From: Flavobacterium sp. N502536
Lineage (GTDB): Bacteria > Bacteroidota > Bacteroidia > Flavobacteriales > Flavobacteriaceae
DNA: 64,000 bases
Assembly (NCBI RefSeq): GCF_025947345.1
Contig: NZ_CP110011.1
Coordinates: forward strand, 4,906,001 to 4,970,000
Reading direction: 5' to 3'
Part shown: positions 50,887 to 60,194 of the stretch, one piece after another
Layout: the number at the start of each line of letters is the position of its first letter
How positions within the stretch are numbered: the first letter of the stretch is position 1
Program-made: the position numbers and the translations under genes
The notes under the pieces: model-generated
Told to the model about the DNA's origin: nothing
The model's database searches: none
Seen by the model: only the letters and a program-made list of their open reading frames with translations

Positions 50887-53601
50887 ATGAAGACACCAAT
50901 TATTTTCCTCCTTTTTTTGATTACGACAATTAGTCTCGCACAAAGTCCCGAAAAATGGAAACACTACATAAAAAAGGAAAATGAAAGAAAATTGGAGCCA
51001 TACTATCTTACCTCTTTAGAAAATGCACGCCACTTTCAGTACAAGATTGTAAAAAAACTGGACGACACTTTTTGTATTGTTGCAAATAAAACCTCAAAAA
51101 CTAATCGTACTTTAAACAACATTAGTCCGGTTAATAATTTATGGAAACTACCAGCCGACTTTTCAAATCATACAGCAGACAAGCCGTATATCATCGCAAC
51201 AGATACCCTCAAAACCTTAATTGCCGACCTGAAATCAATAAACATTTCTGACGTCAAAATACTCAACAACCATCTTGTAGTTCTAAAAAGTGATTCCAAA
51301 AAGATCATAGATGCCATTATCAATTTGAGCAGTGTAACTTCTGTTTCTCAGGAATCACTGCAGCCAAAAACTGAATCTAAAATAGTAGATCAAAACTTTA
51401 CGATCAATTCTATCAATAAAGCCAATATTAATTTTCCTCTTCTAACGGGCGAAAATCAGGTTGTAGCCATCAAAGACGACCTTTTTGATGTAAATGATGT
51501 TGATTTATTAAACAAACTCATTCCTTCTACGGGGCAATCCACTACCGTAACCGTCCATTCCACCGCAATGGCGACTATAACTTCGGGATCAGGAAACGGT
51601 TCTGTACTAGGAAAAGGAGTTGCTCCAAAGTCTAAAATACACTCCTCTGACTTATCGAATATCTTTCCTGATGACGTAGCCAATTTACAGGGTGCCACCA
51701 CTCAGAATCATTCGTACGGCACCGTGATTGAGAATTTTTATGGCTCCCTTGCCAATGCTTATGACGCGCAATTGTACTCCAATACCAATTTGACCCACTG
51801 TTTTTCCTCCGGAAATATAGGCCTTCAGGGATACAAATCGATTACTGGTAATTTCAAGCAATCCAAAAACAGTATTGTAGTGGGGTGTATTGACCAAAAC
51901 GGAGTAGTTATGCCTTTTTCTTCAAAAGGTCCGGCCTATGACGGTCGTATAAAACCAGAGCTGGTAGCCTATAGCATGCAGGGAACTTCAAATTCGACAG
52001 CCTTGGCCACAGGTATTATCACACTTATGAAACAACATTACAAAACGACATACAATACCCCTTTGAATAATGCGCTGGCAAAGGCAATTTTAATTAATAG
52101 TGCAAAGGATTTAGGCAATCCGGGTCCCGATTTTACTTATGGTTATGGCAATATCAATGCGGACAAAAGTTTAAAAACAATCAGTGAAAATAGAATGCTA
52201 TCCGGTAATCTCGCATCCGGGCAAACCACTTCACACACTATTACCCTGCCGGTAAATGCAAAAAACTTAAAAATTACATTAGTCTGGAATGATTTGCCTG
52301 CCGCAATAAACAGCAATATAAGTCTGGTAAACGATTTAGACCTGGAAGTTGTTTCGGCTGACAACACTACTACTTTGCCCTGGATTCTTAATCCTGATAT
52401 CCCTCAGCAGCAAGCCGTAAGAGGAAAAGACAAAATAAATACCATCGAACAGGTGACAATTGAAAATCCCGCATCCGGATCCTATACGATCAATGTTATG
52501 GGTTCCTATGTTTCGAATGCCTCTCAGGAATACAGCATCGCTTACGAGTACGAACTTCAAAATCGATTTGAATGGAACTACCCCATTCAAAATGATAATT
52601 TCCCTTATGATGGCCGGATTATTTCTCCTTTCAAATGGAATTCGTCCTTTTCCGGCACCTCCGGGCAATTATCTATTAGTTACAATAATGGGCAAACCTG
52701 GGAGGTTATTGCAAATGATATCCCTTTAAACAATGAGCAGTTTACGTATACTCCAAAAGAGCAAAAATTTTCAAGGGCAAAATTAAAGATGATCATTGGT
52801 ACTACCGATTATATCTCTGATAGCTTTACGATTTCATACGATTTAAACATCCGTTCCAGTTTAGTCTGCGACGGTACGACCGAGATTAATTGGGACCAGC
52901 CTGCTGCTGTTACCTCCTTTAACATCTATCAACTCACTAACAATGGTTTCGAATTTAAACAACAAACCACAAACGCAACTTACGCCTATACGGACGGGAA
53001 AATTTATACTGTTGTTCCTGTTTTTGACACTAATGAAGGAATAAAAAGTGAGTCGACATTGCAGTATGCCCAAAACTCAAATTGCTATTTTGAGTTTGCT
53101 TTGGCAGAAGTTTTTGAGGAGGATAAAATAAAAATTAACACCAGTCTTTTTAGCTTATACAATATCAAAAGAATTGAACTGGTCAAAATAAGCGACGATG
53201 CCGAAACTGTTATTAGTACAACAAGTGATATCGGTTCAAAAACATTTTCATTTTTAGATCCCGCTCCGACAAAGGGACGAAATAAATATAAAATAAACCT
53301 TATTCTGGCCAACAATACGGTAATAAGTTCTCTAATCGTTGATGCCAATTATTTAGGGGATGCTTTATTTTTGATACACCCTACCTTATTAAGCAAAAAT
53401 GAAGACTTAAGTATTGAAGCCAAAAAAGAGGGAAGCGCCACTCTTTACTTGTATAATGTCAGCGGACAAATGACTAATACTTTCCCATTACTTTCTAAAA
53501 CCAATACTGTTACGCTGAAAAATATTGCCTCCGGAATTTATCTCTATAAAATAATTACAAGCTCAGGCGAAATACAATCAGGAAAAATTGCCGTTTTTTA
53601 A
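50887..53601 (+). CDS. Subtilisin-like (S8) serine protease with T9SS sorting domain
   Basis: 904 residues with signal peptide (IIFLLFLITTISLAQS). The S8 domain has a probable Asp197/198 in VVAIKDD, His224 in TVHSTAMAT (equivalent to HGTHVA) and Ser368 in GTSNSTALATG (equivalent to GTSMAAPHVAG). A proprotein-convertase-like beta-sandwich follows (about 430-560, GSYTINVMGSYVSNASQEYS), then a fibronectin-like region, and the last about 75 residues are a type A T9SS sorting domain (ATLYLYNVSGQ, GIYLYKIITSSGEIQSGKI). It should cross the outer membrane by T9SS and be anchored or released. The catalytic motifs deviate from the consensus, so activity is probable, not sure. Confidence 0.88.
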   Translation: MKTPIIFLLFLITTISLAQSPEKWKHYIKKENERKLEPYYLTSLENARHFQYKIVKKLDDTFCIVANKTSKTNRTLNNISPVNNLWKLPADFSNHTADKPYIIATDTLKTLIADLKSINISDVKILNNHLVVLKSDSKKIIDAIINLSSVTSVSQESLQPKTESKIVDQNFTINSINKANINFPLLTGENQVVAIKDDLFDVNDVDLLNKLIPSTGQSTTVTVHSTAMATITSGSGNGSVLGKGVAPKSKIHSSDLSNIFPDDVANLQGATTQNHSYGTVIENFYGSLANAYDAQLYSNTNLTHCFSSGNIGLQGYKSITGNFKQSKNSIVVGCIDQNGVVMPFSSKGPAYDGRIKPELVAYSMQGTSNSTALATGIITLMKQHYKTTYNTPLNNALAKAILINSAKDLGNPGPDFTYGYGNINADKSLKTISENRMLSGNLASGQTTSHTITLPVNAKNLKITLVWNDLPAAINSNISLVNDLDLEVVSADNTTTLPWILNPDIPQQQAVRGKDKINTIEQVTIENPASGSYTINVMGSYVSNASQEYSIAYEYELQNRFEWNYPIQNDNFPYDGRIISPFKWNSSFSGTSGQLSISYNNGQTWEVIANDIPLNNEQFTYTPKEQKFSRAKLKMIIGTTDYISDSFTISYDLNIRSSLVCDGTTEINWDQPAAVTSFNIYQLTNNGFEFKQQTTNATYAYTDGKIYTVVPVFDTNEGIKSESTLQYAQNSNCYFEFALAEVFEEDKIKINTSLFSLYNIKRIELVKISDDAETVISTTSDIGSKTFSFLDPAPTKGRNKYKINLILANNTVISSLIVDANYLGDALFLIHPTLLSKNEDLSIEAKKEGSATLYLYNVSGQMTNTFPLLSKTNTVTLKNIASGIYLYKIITSSGEIQSGKIAVF

Positions 53602-53640
53602 ACTACTGTCGGCTCTTTAAGTAACGATACGTCTATAAAC

Positions 53641-53673
53641 AAACAAGCCTGACGAATATCGTCAGGCTTGTTT
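53641..53673. terminator. Bidirectional terminator between convergent genes
   Basis: A 15-base stem AAACAAGCCTGACGA (53641-53655) / TCGTCAGGCTTGTTT (53659-53673) with a 3-base loop. It lies between the subtilase and the convergent META-domain gene. Confidence 0.85.
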
Positions 53674-53695
53674 ATTCTTATAGGCAGTGAAAGTT

Positions 53696-54718
53696 TTACT
53701 TTGTAATTCCAAACATCATTACCAATTTGTCATTCAAATAAAAATTCAGTGTCTGATCTGCTACATCAAAACGCAGCTCTTTACTGTTTAAATAAGATAT
53801 TATCTTTTGCTCTGTTTTATTCCCTTCTTCACCAATACATGCCATTGCAGTAGTTCTTACATTATTAAAAACAACACGGTCTCCTTTACTTTCGTAAGTT
53901 CCTCCAAAATTGTTACAACCTGTATTTCCACTCACTTGTTTTTTTGCTGTATCAAATTTAATAGAAGCACGGCCATAATCCATCCCCACATTTTCAAGCA
54001 TAATTAATTTCCAGTTGTTCTTACCAATAAAACTCCAAAGTTCATTTTGAGTTGGAATGGCAAACTCCATAACAGTCTTGTTCTTTAAGTTTTTAAACTG
54101 TACTTTATTGTTTTTCTTTACAATTTTAAACTTTTTATCTTTTATTGCTTCGCTAAATTCATGCTCTAATTTCATGCTCTTGTCGTCACAAGCCATTAAA
54201 GTTCCAAAAGGAGCATCGGTTTTGATCTGATTTTTTGCAGCAAGCTTTGTATATTTTACATTAAAGTTATTGCAGCCGTTTTTACCGCTGATTGTACCTG
54301 TTTCCTGGTTTATGGTGATAAATGCTTTACCATTATTTATCTTTTTTCCATTCAACTGAGTCAGGATCATTTTTGTATTGTAAATCCCTTTCTGCTCTTT
54401 TACAGCCGTTTTCGAAATAATACTTTTCAGTTTGTATTCGTATAAAGAAGCATCAGCAGGAACAACACCCTGTCTTTTTGTTCTGGTCACCATAAGCTCA
54501 TATCGGTTTCCTTGTTCAAAATTGAAACCGTCAATATGATTATAAAAAAACTGCCAGTCTTTATCATTGTCATACTTTACCTGTAAACATTCCATTGGAG
54601 CAACACCCTGACATGGTACTTTATTCTCTCTTACAAACATTCTTAAATTCTCCTGACCATATGTAATTGATGATAATAACACGATCATAAAAACATACAT
54701 ACCTTTAAATCTTCTCAT
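53696..54718 (-). CDS. Secreted DUF4377 plus double META-domain protein
   Basis: 340 residues with a signal peptide (MYVFMIVLLSSITYGQ). The first domain (about 22-115) is DUF4377-like (VPCQGVAPMECLQVKY, IDGFNFEQGNRYEL). Two META/HslJ domains follow: about 118-225 with ITINQETGTISGKNGCNNF and FGTLMACDDKSM, and about 228-340 with FDTAKKQVSGNTGCNNFGG and VRTTAMACIGEEG. Each has the Cys of GCNN paired with the Cys of MAC, a likely disulfide. META domains occur in heat-shock or envelope-stress-linked proteins; the exact role is unknown. Confidence 0.88.
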   Translation of the reverse strand: MRRFKGMYVFMIVLLSSITYGQENLRMFVRENKVPCQGVAPMECLQVKYDNDKDWQFFYNHIDGFNFEQGNRYELMVTRTKRQGVVPADASLYEYKLKSIISKTAVKEQKGIYNTKMILTQLNGKKINNGKAFITINQETGTISGKNGCNNFNVKYTKLAAKNQIKTDAPFGTLMACDDKSMKLEHEFSEAIKDKKFKIVKKNNKVQFKNLKNKTVMEFAIPTQNELWSFIGKNNWKLIMLENVGMDYGRASIKFDTAKKQVSGNTGCNNFGGTYESKGDRVVFNNVRTTAMACIGEEGNKTEQKIISYLNSKELRFDVADQTLNFYLNDKLVMMFGITK

Positions 54719-55323
54719 TCTTTTTAAATTTTGTAATACTTCATTAAGTATTCTGATTATACTATATTTCCTTGGTTAGCATTAACTGTGCCATTTGAAC
54801 AAAGCAGTTTGTTTTTAACTTTTTTTTATACCTCCGGCAAAGCCTTATTTTACGGGAGTTTTTATCTTTTACATCCTTCTTTTTAGGGCTACGCAACTAC
54901 TAACTATACTGCAAACCGACTAGTTACCCCATACTCCGGCCTTCTTTTTTCTGCTACAATTGCAATGCAATTTCGGCTGTTGTAAGTTTCATGACACTGC
55001 CATTACTTTCATATTTGATTTAAAAATGATCGATCCGGAATATTTTTAGATGCTTTTTTGGATCGAAAAATTTCGAAAGAGCGAATTCTGTATTAAAAGT
55101 ACAAAATTTTTAATGCTAATAAACTGACAATCAATTTCTTTTTTTATAAGAAGTATAAAAAGAAACTCGAACAGTTGCGGTTTTACCCTATAATTTAATA
55201 AAAACACCAAAATATCTATAATTCAGCAATTTACCAATATAAAAATAGGATTTTTTTGAATAAAACTTAATTAATTTTCTAATTTTGCGCCTCAATTTTA
55301 TTTGACTATCAAACGATTAAAGA
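54719..55323. other. Divergent intergenic region (605 bases)
   Basis: No gene-like frame was found. The right end carries the promoter at 55256-55287 for the small secreted protein. The left end must carry the promoter of the META protein gene. The GC-richer middle (about 54880-55000) may be a decayed remnant, but nothing can be identified. Confidence 0.45.
55256..55287 (+). promoter_or_regulatory. Promoter of the small secreted protein gene
   Basis: TTG (55256-55258), 21 bases, then TAATTTTG (55280-55287), an exact match to the TAnnTTTG -7 box of Bacteroidota. It lies 36 bases before the start at 55324. Confidence 0.75.
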
Positions 55324-55698
55324 ATGACACAATTTAGTAAAACAGTATTTATTGGTGACTTATTATTGTCGTCAATTTATACTTATGCTGATGAAAATAC
55401 ACGCGATTACACTTTGACTATAGCGACCGGAGATCAAAAAGTAATAAACTTTACACTGGATGCTGCCGAAAGTTCCTCTTTCAATATTTATGATGAAAAT
55501 CGAAATTTAATTTACTCCAGAGAGTCTGAAACAAACAAATTAGAAATATCAACAACAATAAGTTTAGAAGGCAGTTCGTCCGATTTTTACTTTTTAGAGA
55601 TAATAGAAAATGGTAAGGTGATGACGCACAAAATCGAAGTTACAGCAAAAAAAATAACAGCCAAAGCTGTAAGTGAGAGCCTTTCTTTACAAGATTAA
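55324..55698 (+). CDS. Small secreted beta-rich protein, unknown
   Basis: 124 residues. The N-terminus MTQFSKTVFIGDLLLSSIYT followed by YADEN is a signal peptide-like region, though the Gly-Asp inside the hydrophobic stretch is unusual. The mature part has alternating strands (VINFTLDAAESSSFNIYDEN, LEISTTISLEGSSSDFYFLE, GKVMTHKIEVTA) that suggest one immunoglobulin-like domain of the DUF3244 kind; this is only fold-level similarity. It has its own promoter and terminator, so it is a single-gene unit. Confidence 0.7.
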   Translation: MTQFSKTVFIGDLLLSSIYTYADENTRDYTLTIATGDQKVINFTLDAAESSSFNIYDENRNLIYSRESETNKLEISTTISLEGSSSDFYFLEIIENGKVMTHKIEVTAKKITAKAVSESLSLQD

Positions 55699-55749
55699 CC
55701 TTTTTGCCCCCACAATCAAAGGACGACTCTATTTTGAGTTGAATAAGAG

Positions 55750-55772
55750 CAGCTCCATGAGCTGTTTTTTTT
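55750..55772 (+). terminator. Terminator after the small secreted protein gene
   Basis: A 6-base stem CAGCTC (55750-55755) / GAGCTG (55759-55764), loop CAT, then eight T's. It lies about 50 bases after the stop. Confidence 0.75.
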
Positions 55773-55835
55773 ATGATAAACACGCTATGTATTACTACTG
55801 GTTTTGGCTATTTTAGCCGCTAGGGGTTCGATTTC

Positions 55836-56648
55836 TTAAATCTCGGCTTTATAATAAAAATAAGCTCTCAGCTCTTTTCCGTTTGAATCAAAGCCAGATG
55901 ACTGATACGCTTTTATGTAAATTACAGTATTGCTTTTCCATTTAATCTCCTCTATTGTATAATCACTTTCTGAAAGACAGCTTTTATACTCTGTTAAGAA
56001 CTTCGTTGGATCGGTTTTATCATTCACTTTCAAAATTACTATAGCCTGATTTTTTGACTCATACTCTGGATTTTGAAAATAGATCATAAACTTATGATCC
56101 GGTGAAAGCTCCGGAATTGAAACGCTTGCATCGCCCAAAGAAATGATTTTAAACAGTACATCGTTGGAAGTATCTAACAATTGCATTTCCGAAAATCCCA
56201 GATAATCGGCAGTACTGGACTCTTGTAGGGCCGCTAAATTTAAAACGGCACAATGTCCAAGATACTCATAACCACTCCAGCTTAATTCTCCTTTATAATC
56301 TTTATACTTTTTAAATTCAAACTTTTGTTTTGCTCCCTGGATATAAAAAAAATCATTTTGTCTCTCTATTTCTGTAATTTCAAAACTTTTTTTCGCTGCA
56401 ATCTTATTATAATCAGCTTCTTCAATACTGTCCAGTTGAAGATGAGAAAGGCCTTCTAATTTTTCATAGTATCCCACTTCGATAATTTTGCTATATTTCG
56501 GAGCTTTTGATTCTTCCGCCGTATCTAAATTCTTCTTCTGCTGTGAATTTTTGATGATGTTTGATCTTAATAAGACTGATTTACTTTTTCCAGGTTCTTT
56601 ACAGGAAACAAGCAACACTACTACAAAAATGAAATATCTTACATTCAT
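55836..56648 (-). CDS. Lipoprotein, unknown function
   Basis: 270 residues with a lipobox (FIFVVVLLVSC, then KEPGKS). The mature part is beta-rich, with SWSGYEYLGHCAVLNLAAL and the segment AYQSSGFDSNGKELRAYFYYKAEI at the end. No family recognised. It is the last gene of a four-gene leftward group (58716, 57231, 56681, 55836) with short gaps or overlaps, so it probably works with an envelope TPR protein and a small membrane protein. Confidence 0.75.
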   Translation of the reverse strand: MNVRYFIFVVVLLVSCKEPGKSKSVLLRSNIIKNSQQKKNLDTAEESKAPKYSKIIEVGYYEKLEGLSHLQLDSIEEADYNKIAAKKSFEITEIERQNDFFYIQGAKQKFEFKKYKDYKGELSWSGYEYLGHCAVLNLAALQESSTADYLGFSEMQLLDTSNDVLFKIISLGDASVSIPELSPDHKFMIYFQNPEYESKNQAIVILKVNDKTDPTKFLTEYKSCLSESDYTIEEIKWKSNTVIYIKAYQSSGFDSNGKELRAYFYYKAEI

Positions 56649-56680
56649 AAATTATTAGGTAAAAAACACGGATTACTATT

Positions 56681-57244
56681 TTAAAAACTTTGAGGAACAT
56701 TGTAAACTATCCATACCAACACTCCAATTAGCGGATAGCTAAAGACTATTATTTTTTTCAAAAAAACCATTTTATCTGATTGCCGAAACAAGCTTATTAA
56801 GCAGATCAGCCAAAGGATTGGCATTAAAAAAGGAAACGGAAATAAAACCAATGAAAAAGGTATCCAGAATTTATTGCTTCCATAATTATCATCGTACCAG
56901 CGAACGATAAAAAAAGGGGTTAGTTCTTTTTCTTTTAAGGTTTTCTCAAAGTCCTGTTTGCTGTGAAAGACTTCTATCTTATCCTTTTTTTCATCAATAA
57001 TATAAAAAGCAGCATCCCCTTTTGCAACCGTATAGTTTTTGTAGAAATAAAATTCTTTAAACCACACCTCCTTCTCTTTAAGAGTTAATTCTACGAGCCG
57101 CTCACTTCCTCCATCATAATAAAGTTTATTGCCATAAGGAGTAGCATCCTCCCAGGCAGAAAGCCCTCCCGCATAACACATATTAGAAAATGCGACAAAC
57201 AATACCATATACTTCAATACAACAGCAGGCTTAATTAATCGCAT
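56681..57244 (-). CDS. Membrane protein with signal-like N-terminus, unknown
   Basis: 187 residues. The first hydrophobic segment (about 8-24, VVLKYMVLFVAFSNMCYAGG) may be a signal peptide; two strong spans lie at about 128-150 (WIPFSLVLFPFPFLMPILWLICLISLF) and 163-180 (IIVFSYPLIGVLVWIVY). Between them lies a soluble region with TLKEKEVWFKEFYFYKNYTV. The gene overlaps the end of the upstream TPR gene by 14 bases, so they are coupled. No family recognised. Confidence 0.7.
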   Translation of the reverse strand: MRLIKPAVVLKYMVLFVAFSNMCYAGGLSAWEDATPYGNKLYYDGGSERLVELTLKEKEVWFKEFYFYKNYTVAKGDAAFYIIDEKKDKIEVFHSKQDFEKTLKEKELTPFFIVRWYDDNYGSNKFWIPFSLVLFPFPFLMPILWLICLISLFRQSDKMVFLKKIIVFSYPLIGVLVWIVYNVPQSF

Positions 57245-58703
57245 TTTTCCAGATGGTTATAATTTTTTCAGAATAGTAATAATTCCCCGTTTGTATTAAT
57301 GAATTTAATGTTGTCGGACTAATTGGAATTTCCGGAAATTGTGATTTTGCATCCGCAATAAATAAATTCTTTTTCTTCGTATCTCCAAGCAAATAAGCTG
57401 TAAGTATAAGTCCTATATGTGTATCAATGTTTTTTTTATCAATTTTAAAAGACACTTCAAACTTTGCCTGTGCATTCTGGTAATGTCCCTGATCCAGCAA
57501 AAGGTAGCCATAGTTACTAATTTGTACACTATCCCCTTTATTTTTATACAAATATTCTTTATAAGCTGCTTCGGCCTTTTTGTACTCCTTAATTTCCTGA
57601 TATATTTGTGCAAGGTTAACCAATAAAATACTTTCTTTCGGATCGAGTTTTAATGCTGATGTCAAATCATTAATTGCGGCCAAAAAATCTCCCTTCTCCT
57701 GAAAAAGCCTTCCTCTTTGGGCACGATATCCATAAACATCAGGATACATCACAATCAATCTGTCGTAAATATCAAGAGCATTTTGCCAGTCCTTTAGCTG
57801 CTGGTAAGCTTGTCCGCTATAAAATTCCAAATCGCTTTCAAAATTCCCTAAGTAATCTGCATATCGGGTTAAATTATCTGTTCGATATTGATAAAGCTTA
57901 TAAACTTCTATAGCTCTTTGCGGATTAGGAATTTCGATCAGGCATCGTATGTAGTTGTGGTAAATCCTCGTGATGTTTTCTCTTTCATATTGAATTGCTT
58001 TTTCAAAGTTCTGAACCGCATTTGCATAATCTTTTAAAAAATAATAATTGTTCGCTATTACTTCGTACAATTCCGCATTGCCGCTATCCATTGTAAGTGC
58101 AAACTTCGCTTCGTCTGAAGACTGTTTGTATTGCATCAAGTTGCCTAAACACAATGCTTTTAACCTGTGATAGTCAGGGTTTTGAGTGTTTATCACAATT
58201 GCTTCATTGATTACAGAAATTGAAGCTTCGTATTGTTTTTTGTTAAAAAGCTCCAGTGCTTTAGTATATATTTTTTCAGGTAATTCACTTGTTGAAACTG
58301 CGGCAACAGCACCTGAAAAATTAGGTTTAAGAGATCCAAACTTTGAACTCTCGCTTGTACTCAATGGTTTTATCGATCTTATATTGCCACTTATCTTTTC
58401 AATTTCTATCTCAAACAAACTTTGATTATCAAAATACCCTTCTTGCTCATTTTGCTTTAATAATGCATCACTTTTAGTATAATTGATATTGTTTTTTACC
58501 TGTAGATAGCATAATTGCGGATTATTGCCTAATTCTACTGTAATTTTATCCGGTTCTCTGCGAATGCTTCGAATGTAATTGATTTCTTTCTGAACTTTTT
58601 CTTGCCCTAAACCTTTTAGGGTAAAGAGTATAAATAACGAAAAACATAAAACTCTCCTCTTTATAAATTGTTTTTTCGGCAAATTATTAGTGTTCAAAAT
58701 CAA
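57231..58703 (-). CDS. Secreted TPR protein
   Basis: 490 residues. It has an N-terminal signal segment (RVLCFSLFILFTLKGLGQ). Residues about 150-440 are tandem TPRs, e.g. AKFALTMDSGNAELYEVIANNYYF, NAVQNFEKAIQYERENI, INDLTSALKLDPKESILL and AEAAYKEYLYKNKGD. TPRs mediate protein-protein contacts; the signal puts this one in the envelope. It is flanked by a lipoprotein gene (12 bases upstream) and overlaps the membrane protein gene downstream, which suggests a common envelope complex. The function is unknown. Confidence 0.85.
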   Translation of the reverse strand: MILNTNNLPKKQFIKRRVLCFSLFILFTLKGLGQEKVQKEINYIRSIRREPDKITVELGNNPQLCYLQVKNNINYTKSDALLKQNEQEGYFDNQSLFEIEIEKISGNIRSIKPLSTSESSKFGSLKPNFSGAVAAVSTSELPEKIYTKALELFNKKQYEASISVINEAIVINTQNPDYHRLKALCLGNLMQYKQSSDEAKFALTMDSGNAELYEVIANNYYFLKDYANAVQNFEKAIQYERENITRIYHNYIRCLIEIPNPQRAIEVYKLYQYRTDNLTRYADYLGNFESDLEFYSGQAYQQLKDWQNALDIYDRLIVMYPDVYGYRAQRGRLFQEKGDFLAAINDLTSALKLDPKESILLVNLAQIYQEIKEYKKAEAAYKEYLYKNKGDSVQISNYGYLLLDQGHYQNAQAKFEVSFKIDKKNIDTHIGLILTAYLLGDTKKKNLFIADAKSQFPEIPISPTTLNSLIQTGNYYYSEKIITIWKNAIN

Positions 58704-58715
58704 AAGTTTATTTTA

Positions 58716-59996
58716 TTAATTCTCATAAAAATATTCATATACATTGATCAGTTTATTGTCCATACTATAGATATTAACTTTTTTAATACAGCCTCTGGAA
58801 TCAGTAAACGAGATGGTTTTCGAAAGGATCTTGTCTTTACTTTTGGATATAAAAATGATCTTGTCTTGTTCTTCGTTTCTTATATTTTCACTAACCAATG
58901 TATGGTCTGTGTTGTTGTAGATTTTCATTGTGGAATAAAAATCTTCTTTTTGATTTTTATACTCATATTTTATCGTCTGATTTCCCGAGGTTTCCTCAAT
59001 AGTTCGTCCAAAGTCATCATACTTTAAAGAAGCAGTTAAAACGACATCTCCGCTCTCGTTTAGAGTTTCAATATTGATACACTGAAATTTGTCGTTAAAA
59101 CGATACACTTTTGAAACCATTGTATTTTTCTGATCCACAGAAATGACATTAAAATGATTCTTTGCGTACTTAAAAACACTTTTGCTTTTCAATCCTTTTT
59201 GATCCTTCCGCACAATACTATCAATTAAATCATTTGCATTTCTATAATAGACATCTTCCGAAAATAAGGCTTCATTCATAAAAGTAGAATACTTTTTCAA
59301 TAGTCCTTTTTGATCATACAAGCTCTCTTCCTGCATAATACTCTTTTTGTTATTCGTATTCCCTTCAAAGATGTTTGCCCTTACTTTCCCATTGGAGCAG
59401 GTTAAAGAGGCTGCTTTTCTGGGGTAATAGGAAATATTAGCGTATTTTATCAAACGATCTGCATAGTTTACGTCAATTTTAAATTTTGCTTTCAATATTT
59501 CCTGTGATTCTTTCTGACGTACTGCTATTTCAGCTTTTCTTAATGCACCGTAATACACTTTATCATCAAATGGAACTCCGAAATAAGATTCGTATGCCTT
59601 GATATATTTATCAGGATTGGTCACCACAACGGGCTTATCAACACCGTTAGACAGTATCATCCCGGATTTAGAACCATTGTCATTATTACTAAAATAATAG
59701 TAACCATAATTCTTGAATTCAATTACACAATTCTGAGTGACATGAACCACATGCACCTCCTGAATAGTATCAAAAGCTTCAGCAAATCTTTTATGCAAAT
59801 TCAAGTGCTTTTCTAAACCATCTTGGTTATGATCAAAAAAAACTAAGCTCACCTCCTCTTTATGGTCAATTGCATAAAGTTCAGTCTCCGGTTCCGGATT
59901 ATACGTCAATACCTTTTTTGAACAGGCCGACAATACCAGCAAACACAATGCAATACCGATTACATTACTCTTAATTTTTTTTTTCAACCTTTCCAT
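58716..59996 (-). CDS. Lipoprotein with C-terminal YD-like repeats
   Basis: 426 residues with a lipobox (VIGIALCLLVLSAC, then SKKVL). The N-terminal 150 residues include VHVTQNCVIEFKNYGYYYFS. The C-terminal third shows the pattern LKYDDFGRTIEETSGNQTI, KYEYKNQK and SFTDSRGCIKKVNIYSM, like a few tandem YD/RHS-type strands, though far too few for a cocoon. It is the first gene of the four-gene group ending at 55836. The function is unknown. The gap of about 198 bases to the next gene leaves room for its promoter. Confidence 0.8.
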   Translation of the reverse strand: MERLKKKIKSNVIGIALCLLVLSACSKKVLTYNPEPETELYAIDHKEEVSLVFFDHNQDGLEKHLNLHKRFAEAFDTIQEVHVVHVTQNCVIEFKNYGYYYFSNNDNGSKSGMILSNGVDKPVVVTNPDKYIKAYESYFGVPFDDKVYYGALRKAEIAVRQKESQEILKAKFKIDVNYADRLIKYANISYYPRKAASLTCSNGKVRANIFEGNTNNKKSIMQEESLYDQKGLLKKYSTFMNEALFSEDVYYRNANDLIDSIVRKDQKGLKSKSVFKYAKNHFNVISVDQKNTMVSKVYRFNDKFQCINIETLNESGDVVLTASLKYDDFGRTIEETSGNQTIKYEYKNQKEDFYSTMKIYNNTDHTLVSENIRNEEQDKIIFISKSKDKILSKTISFTDSRGCIKKVNIYSMDNKLINVYEYFYEN

Positions 59997-60194
59997 TTTT
60001 ATAAACGATATAATCTTGTGCGTCTGCCTTTTGCAAAATCAATTTTCCATTATGTGTAAATTCAGATTTTACAATCATTTCATTCTATTTCCTGTTTTCC
60101 ACACAAATGTGAAAAATAAAAGCATATCAATTTAAACGGATATAAATTCGGCTGCAAAAATCAGTTATGCGCACTGATCCTTTTTAAATCCGCA

